The notes beneath the pieces were generated by a model, which was not told the origin of the DNA, ran no database searches, and saw nothing but the letters and a program-made list of their open reading frames with translations. DNA of 64,000 nucleotides from Luffa acutangula (taxonomy: Eukaryota; Streptophyta; Magnoliopsida; Cucurbitales; Cucurbitaceae): positions 48,016,408 through 48,080,407 of the forward strand of contig CM072095.1 of assembly GCA_036850905.1 (NCBI GenBank). The letters are read 5' to 3'. Shown in pieces: positions 58,515 to 64,000 of this stretch; positions within the stretch are counted from its first letter, which is position 1, and each line of letters starts with the position of its first letter. A program made the translations under genes and the position numbers.

Positions 58515-61500
58515 ATGGAACCAACCCAGGCCCTTGCCAGCTCCAACAATGGCCACGTTTCGCTCAATGGGTTTTGCTCGAAGGATCCACTCTACTGGGC
58601 TGCGGCGGCCGAGGGTCTCAAAGGGAGCCACGTCGACGAGGTCAAGAGGATGGTCGCCGAGTACCGCCGCCCGGTCGTCCGGCTCGGCGGAGAGACCCTG
58701 ACCGTTGGGCAGGTGGCCGCGGTGGCTCTCCACGACGGCGGAGTGAGGGTCGACCTGAATGAGTCGGCAAGGGCTGGTGTGAAGGCGAGTAGTGATTGGG
58801 TGATGGATAGCATGACCAAAGGAACTGATAGTTATGGAGTCACCACCGGCTTTGGTGCAACCTCTCATAGAAGGACCAACCAAGGAGCTGCCTTGCAGAA
58901 GGAGCTTATTAGGTAATTTATTTCCGATGATAACTGATTGCATTTCGATACAAATGGCATTGTATTGTGTAGGGAGATATCTATATACCAGTTGAATTAT
59001 TATTATTATTTTTTAAATCAGAAATATTTATTTATTTATTATACCTTCATTAACGGATCTCTTTCCTATATCTTTATTCTTTCTTAAATTACTTCTCTGT
59101 TTATTATTATTTTATAATTATTTTATATTACACTTGAATCCTAGTATTCTCGTTGTTGAGTTCAAGAATGAGAGGATAGAGATTTAAATATCCAATATTT
59201 AAGATGAATGTATAATATTTAATTAGTTGTAATATTTGTGAGTATGGTTTAGGTTTTATTTACTTTTTTGTTTTTTGGGTCAAAATTTAAGTTTTTTTTG
59301 CTATATTTGAAAAAAATATGTCACTATATGTGCTATTTATGGTAATTATTACATTGCTGTTTTAGGAAGTAGCTTTTACTAGAGAGGGTGGGCTAAATAT
59401 TTTAAATAGTTGAACAGGCAGCTCGTTAACATATTTATTTATATTTTTAGTTCTTGTGGTTTTATTTTTGGGGATAGTTAATCATACTTAGCTATGTATC
59501 TGTTGGCGATTTCTTTTGCTGGGATCTAATTTGATGTTTTCTTTTGAAAAATAATATATTACAAATAAAAATGGAAATACTTACCACCTAATTAGAATAT
59601 AATAATACTTCGAGATTTAAAATCTCAACAACTAAGAAAGAGAGCTTTTTTATTTCTTCTAGTTATCAACATTTGAATAATGGTATGGAAGATTTAACTC
59701 ATATGAAGCCAAGTTTTTTTCATAATGGTAAACAGTTGATTTTGTACCATTCACATGTTTGATAATCATTAAAGAAATAAAAAAAATGAAAAATCAATAA
59801 ATTGTCAACTTGAAGGTACCCACCTAACAATAATTAATGATTTTTAGGAAATTTATAAATAGTGACAAAATAATTTTTTTTTTTATTTTTTTTTTATTTT
59901 TAGAATTAGTGAGAAAATGACATAACACTTCAAATACTGATAAAAATAATTAATGATTTTTTGGAATTTAAATATATAGTTTTTCATAATATTCACATGT
60001 CAATATTTTTAATTTTGGGCAATTTTAACGTCATGGTGAAGAAATGACAACGGACCATATAATTTATTAAATGCAACCACCATCATCTAATTGAAGGCCA
60101 AATGGAAAACTTCAAACACTAGGTAAATAATTCTAATTTAACCTCACATTATTTAAAAATAATAGTGATGTAACAACTAATGAATAGAGTTTGCCATTTT
60201 AGTTGAGATTATATATACTTATAATTAGATAAATGAATAATTTAATTATTTAAGTCGATATAACATTGACATGGGAGCCATAGCTTTGGAGTCACACATT
60301 TCTACATATTGAATTTAATTTTTTTTAAAAAAAGAAAAGAAAAGAAAAGAAAAAAGCCAACCTTAATACCTCCACTCGCCTGACAATTAATTGACTTTTT
60401 AGTTTTGCTAAGAATTCAAATGTATGTTTGACAAAGATGAAAACTATGCTAAAGAAATTAGAAAGAAACAAACATAATTTTTTTAAATGGGGTTTTAGTT
60501 CCGTTTTATTATTCATGTTAGAATTTAAAATATTAAATTACAAATTACCAAACCCAACAAGATATAAACCACATAGAAATTTTTACAATTCAACAAAGAA
60601 AAGAAATATACGTTTTTTCTTTTTTTTGTGTCAAAAACAAAAAAATTGTTTTCTTTTTTTTTTTTTTTTTTTCACTTTAATCACACATTTTAAATTGGAC
60701 CAGAATAAATGTACGGTTAAATGGTCAAATAAATGAGTATAGGCTTGGGCTTGGGCTGGGCCGAGTCTGAGTTTTGAGCGACATGTCGGCACGCTAGAGA
60801 TTCTGGTGTTTAGAGAGCGATTGTAAGAGGAAATGATTATTGATGAGAAATAGAATCAAATTTTCAGATTGGTTACTTGGGTTTTTGTTTAATTTGATGG
60901 TCGAAGAAAAACCCTTGAATTGTAATGGTTTGTTTGAATCAGATTCTTGAACGCCGGAATATTTGGGAATGGAACAGAGTCGAACCATACGCTGCCGCAC
61001 ACCGCCACAAGAGCCGCCATGTTGGTCCGAATCAACACCCTTCTCCAAGGCTATTCCGGCATCAGATTCGAGATTTTGGAGTCAATTACCAAGCTCCTCA
61101 ACCACAACGTCACTCCCTGCCTTCCACTGCGGGGCACCATCACGGCCTCCGGTGACTTGGTTCCCTTTTCCTACCTCGCCGGCCTTTTGACCGGCCGGCC
61201 CAATGCCAAGGCCGTCGGCCCTGCCGGCGAGATGCTCGATGCCGGAACAGCCTTTAAACTCGCCGGCATTGGTGGGTTCTTCGAGCTGCAGCCTAAAGAG
61301 GGTCTCGCGCTTGTCAATGGGACCGGTGTTGGTTCTGGGTTGGCTTCCATTGTTCTGTTTGAGGCCAATGTACTTGCTCTTCTGTCCGAAGTTATTTCGG
61401 CAATTTTTGCTGAAGTTATGCAGGGAAAGCCCGAGTTTACTGATCATTTGACTCATAAGTTGAAGCACCATCCGGGTCAGATTGAAGCTGCGGCTATAAT

Positions 61501-62689
61501 GGAACACATTTTGGACGGGAGTGCTTTCATTAAAGATGCTCAGAAGTTACATGAGTTGGATCCTCTGCAAAAGCCGAAACAAGATCGTTATGCTCTTCGG
61601 ACTTCTCCTCAATGGTTAGGCCCTCAAATTGAAGTGATTCGACATTCGACGAGATCGATCGAGAGAGAGATCAACTCGGTGAACGACAATCCATTGATTG
61701 ATGTTTCGAGAAATAAAGCTCTACATGGAGGCAATTTTCAAGGAACTCCAATTGGGGTGTCCATGGACAACACTAGATTGGCTCTTGCCTCAATTGGAAA
61801 GCTCTTGTTTGCTCAATTCTCTGAGCTTGTGAATGATTTCTATAACAATGGGCTGCCTTCAAACCTCTCCGGAGGAAGTAATCCAAGCTTGGATTATGGA
61901 TTCAAAGGGGCCGAAATCGCCATGGCTTCTTATTGCTCGGAGTTGCAGTACTTGGCAAATCCGGTCACCAACCATGTTCAAAGCGCGGAGCAACACAACC
62001 AAGATGTGAACTCATTGGGACTAATTTCTTCAAGAAAAACAGCCGAGGCAATAGATATCTTGAAGCTGATGAGCACAACTTTCCTGGTTGCTCTCTGCCA
62101 AGCCATAGATTTGAGACACATCGAAGAGAATCTGAAGAGCACAGTGAAAAACACGGTGAGCCAAGTGGCCAAAAAGGTTTTAACAATTGGAGTAAACGGA
62201 GAGCTTCATCCTTCGAGATTCTGCGAGAAAGATTTGCTCAAAGTGATTGACAGGGAACATGTTTTTGGTTACATTGACGATCCGTGCAGCATGACATATC
62301 CTTTAATGCAAAAGCTGAGGCAAGTTCTCGTAGAACATGCGTTGAACAACAGTGACGATCTGAAGAATTCAAAGTCGTCAATCTTTCTAAAAATTGGAGC
62401 TTTCGAGGAAGAACTGAAGACCCTTTTGCCAAAAGAAGTAGAAAGTGGAAGGCAAGCCATTGCAAAAGGAAAAGCAGCAATTCCGAACAAGATCAAGGAT
62501 TGCAGATCATACCCACTTTACAGATTTGTGAGAGAAGAACTGGGAACTGGTATTTTGACAGGAGAGAAAGTGAAATCCCCTGGGGAAGAATTTGACAAAG
62601 TTTTTACTGCAATTTGTGAGGGGAAAATCATCGATCCTCTGCTTGAATGCCTTGAGCGTTGGGATGGGGCTCCTCTTCCTGTAAATTAA
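58515..62689 (+). CDS. PAL: Phenylalanine ammonia-lyase
   Basis: Deaminates L-phenylalanine to trans-cinnamate, the entry step of phenylpropanoid metabolism; a cytosolic homotetramer. Two exons, 58515-58912 and 60943-62689, join at an Arg codon split AG|A to 2,145 nt, 714 aa, the usual plant PAL length. The single intron sits at the position conserved in plant PAL genes and is long (2,030 nt). The Ala-Ser-Gly triad that forms the MIO cofactor is A201-S202-G203 in GTITASGDLVPFSY. Catalytic Tyr lies at 107 in DSYGVTTGFGATSH. Phe134-Leu135 in KELIRFLNAGIFG marks a Phe-specific enzyme; a His at this position would favour tyrosine. NDNPLIDVSRNKALHGGNFQG and AIDLRHIEENLK are also present. The frame is intact, and AC elements, a G-box and a TATA box lie upstream. 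The paralogue number cannot be assigned. Confidence 0.97.
58913..60942 (+). other. PAL intron, 2,030 nt
   Basis: Donor AG|GTAATT and acceptor aatcag|ATTC. The interior is AT-rich with T runs and a SINE-like remnant near 59,150-59,220 (tagagatttaaatatccaat). No gene is seen inside it. Confidence 0.9.
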
Positions 62690-63073
62690 AAACTTTTTAT
62701 ATGTATTATTTTGTTTAAGCTTTTTATCAATTGACTGTCTTCAACTTTGGTCAAATCCGGGTAGCTCTCTTCCCTTTCTACAGAATTATTGTTCTCTAAA
62801 GAAGGTTTGAACTTTTGTGGTTGTGTAAATGGTTAAGCAGTTATCCAACTATTTAAAAAAATGTGAAATTAGATCTTCCTTTCAGATTCAATATTTCAAT
62901 TTAGTTAGATATTTGTTTACAAAAATTAGATCTACACAACCACAAATAAAATATTATCATCCGTGGAAGATAATAGTTCAATAATTTAATAATTATGTAC
63001 TTCGATTTTGAAAAATTAGAATAAATTCATTGACTTAATTAATATGAAAATTGGATCAAAGTGTTATTCACTC

Positions 63074-63076
<3 letters not shown>

Positions 63077-63115
<39 letters not shown>
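63077..63115. repeat. TA dinucleotide microsatellite with compound tail
   Basis: About 19 TA units followed by a GTAT/GTATAT/GT compound repeat to about 63,146, ending shortly before the solo LTR. Confidence 0.95.
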
Positions 63116-63127
<12 letters not shown>

Positions 63128-63156
63128 ATGTATATGTGTGTGTGTTTATTTATTAA

Positions 63157-63633
63157 TGTTGATGGTCAAATTTGGTCGGAAGAAACTCACCTGACCTTCA
63201 GGTGCCACCAACGATAAATTTGTTTGATCGGAGGGAAGACGTGGCGTGCAAGACAGCAAACCTGCACACAGGTGTGGTGCCTCCAATGCTTAAGGCAGAC
63301 AACGGAAGTAGGATAATAAGAGAGCAAGATGAGAGGGTAGAATAGAGTTTTGATCCCTTCTTTAGCGAAGGGGGTTTAAATACCTGCTCATGCTCCTATA
63401 GTTTTTAGGAATTCAGAGGCGTTTCAGGACGAACATGGCGGAACCGGGACGGCTAGAGGTAGCAGGGACCGAACGGAGGCGGCTCTGCCCGCGCAAGTGG
63501 GCCGAATCGTCGGGCCAAGTTGGCCCGACCCTTTGGTCCGATCTTCCTCTCGATCGGTTTCCTGGCCATATCTTTACCCAGTTGTCCTCGTCAGCTCCTT
63601 ATGCATCAGAGTGATCCAAAATTACCTATAACA
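63157..63633 (-). mobile_element. Solo LTR, 477 bp, minus orientation, same family
   Basis: On the plus strand it starts TGTTGATGG and ends CCTATAACA, the reverse complement of the copies at 50,927 and 51,914. It includes the cacaggtgtggtg motif, the GC-rich gggccgaatcgtcgggcc block and a TATA-like region (gtatttaaac on the minus strand, near 63,375). The 5-bp flanks ATTAA and CTTAA differ at one base, consistent with an older insertion. It is about 80 bp shorter than the other two copies. Confidence 0.82.
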
Positions 63634-64000
63634 CTTAAAATGATAATTTTTTTTAGAATTTTCTTGACTAGTAATCTCTAAATTATTTTTAAAATCTTAA
63701 ATAATTAAAAAAAAAATAGTGAGCAATAAAAAAATTAATGTATACAAATATGATAATCAAAGATTTAAGCAATAAAGAAGTTTTCAATATATACGTGTAC
63801 ATATTTTAAAGAATAAAAAAAAAAATCTCTAAAAACAATACCCTGCAAATAGATTTGAACTAAAAAAAGAAAAAAAAATAGATTTATAAAAAAAAGAGAG
63901 GAAAAAATAAATAAAAAGGATTTTATTTTATAGGCTGAAAATAGTCATGTATGTTTTGTTGGAAATAATGTTTAGGGAATAGAAATTTCTGAAATAATCA

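Larger units (their letters stand above)
62690..64000. other. PAL 3' flank
   Basis: The PAL 3'UTR should cover the first few hundred bases. A TA microsatellite with GTAT/GT extensions and a solo LTR follow. Nothing coding is seen to the end of the window. Confidence 0.6.

Noticed and set aside
58506..58943. 145-codon minus-strand frame opposite PAL exon 1
   Set aside because: Shadow of the GC-rich PAL coding sequence on the other strand.

Overview
This is a nuclear segment of a eudicot plant genome. The genes have split plant-type exons with GT..AG introns, the spacers are very AT-rich, and tRNA-derived SINEs, Tourist-like MITEs, solo LTRs and a complete Ty1/copia retrotransposon are present. 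The gene set and the style of the repeats suggest a cucurbit, but that is an inference from memory and I cannot name the species.

Layout. 1-10,450 has no gene I can support; it holds decayed repeats and microsatellites. 10,729-13,895 (minus) is a seven-exon cyclic-nucleotide-gated channel of the CNGC15 type (700 aa). 20,011-23,686 (minus) is a seven-exon exosome RNase PH-like subunit (RRP41L/MTR3 type, 257 aa) whose introns carry a MITE and other insertions. 24,985-29,660 (minus) is a nine-exon receptor-like kinase of the NCRK type (639 aa) with a SINE in one intron. Divergent to it, 32,089-32,367 (plus) may encode a small basic protein. 34,123-37,867 (minus) is a two-exon RING-H2/vWA E3 ligase (723 aa). 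41,273-46,289 is an intact copia element (minus) with near-identical LTRs, a 1,500-residue gag-pol frame and a 5-bp target duplication. 46.3-58.2 kb is repeat-dominated: two solo LTRs of one family side by side, SINEs, a long-TIR element and a decayed 26S rDNA fragment. 58,515-62,689 (plus) is a two-exon phenylalanine ammonia-lyase (714 aa) with a recognisable promoter. A third solo LTR of the same family lies at 63,157-63,633.

I joined each multi-exon gene by hand; every one gives a continuous frame with consensus splice sites and a length divisible by three. The genes do not form a pathway: calcium signalling (CNGC15), RNA decay (RRP41L), receptor signalling (NCRK), ubiquitination (RING/vWA) and phenylpropanoid entry (PAL). 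CNGC15 and NCRK are also neighbours in Arabidopsis by locus number (At2g28260 and At2g28250, from memory), so that part looks like conserved microsynteny.

The least expected signal is a scattered set of very small insertions (about 12-31 nt), nearly all T/A tracts with a few extra bases and each flanked by an 8-18 bp direct repeat. They look like retrotransposition events that kept almost nothing but the poly(A) tail. They sit beside a family of about 100-bp tRNA-derived SINEs with clear target-site duplications.
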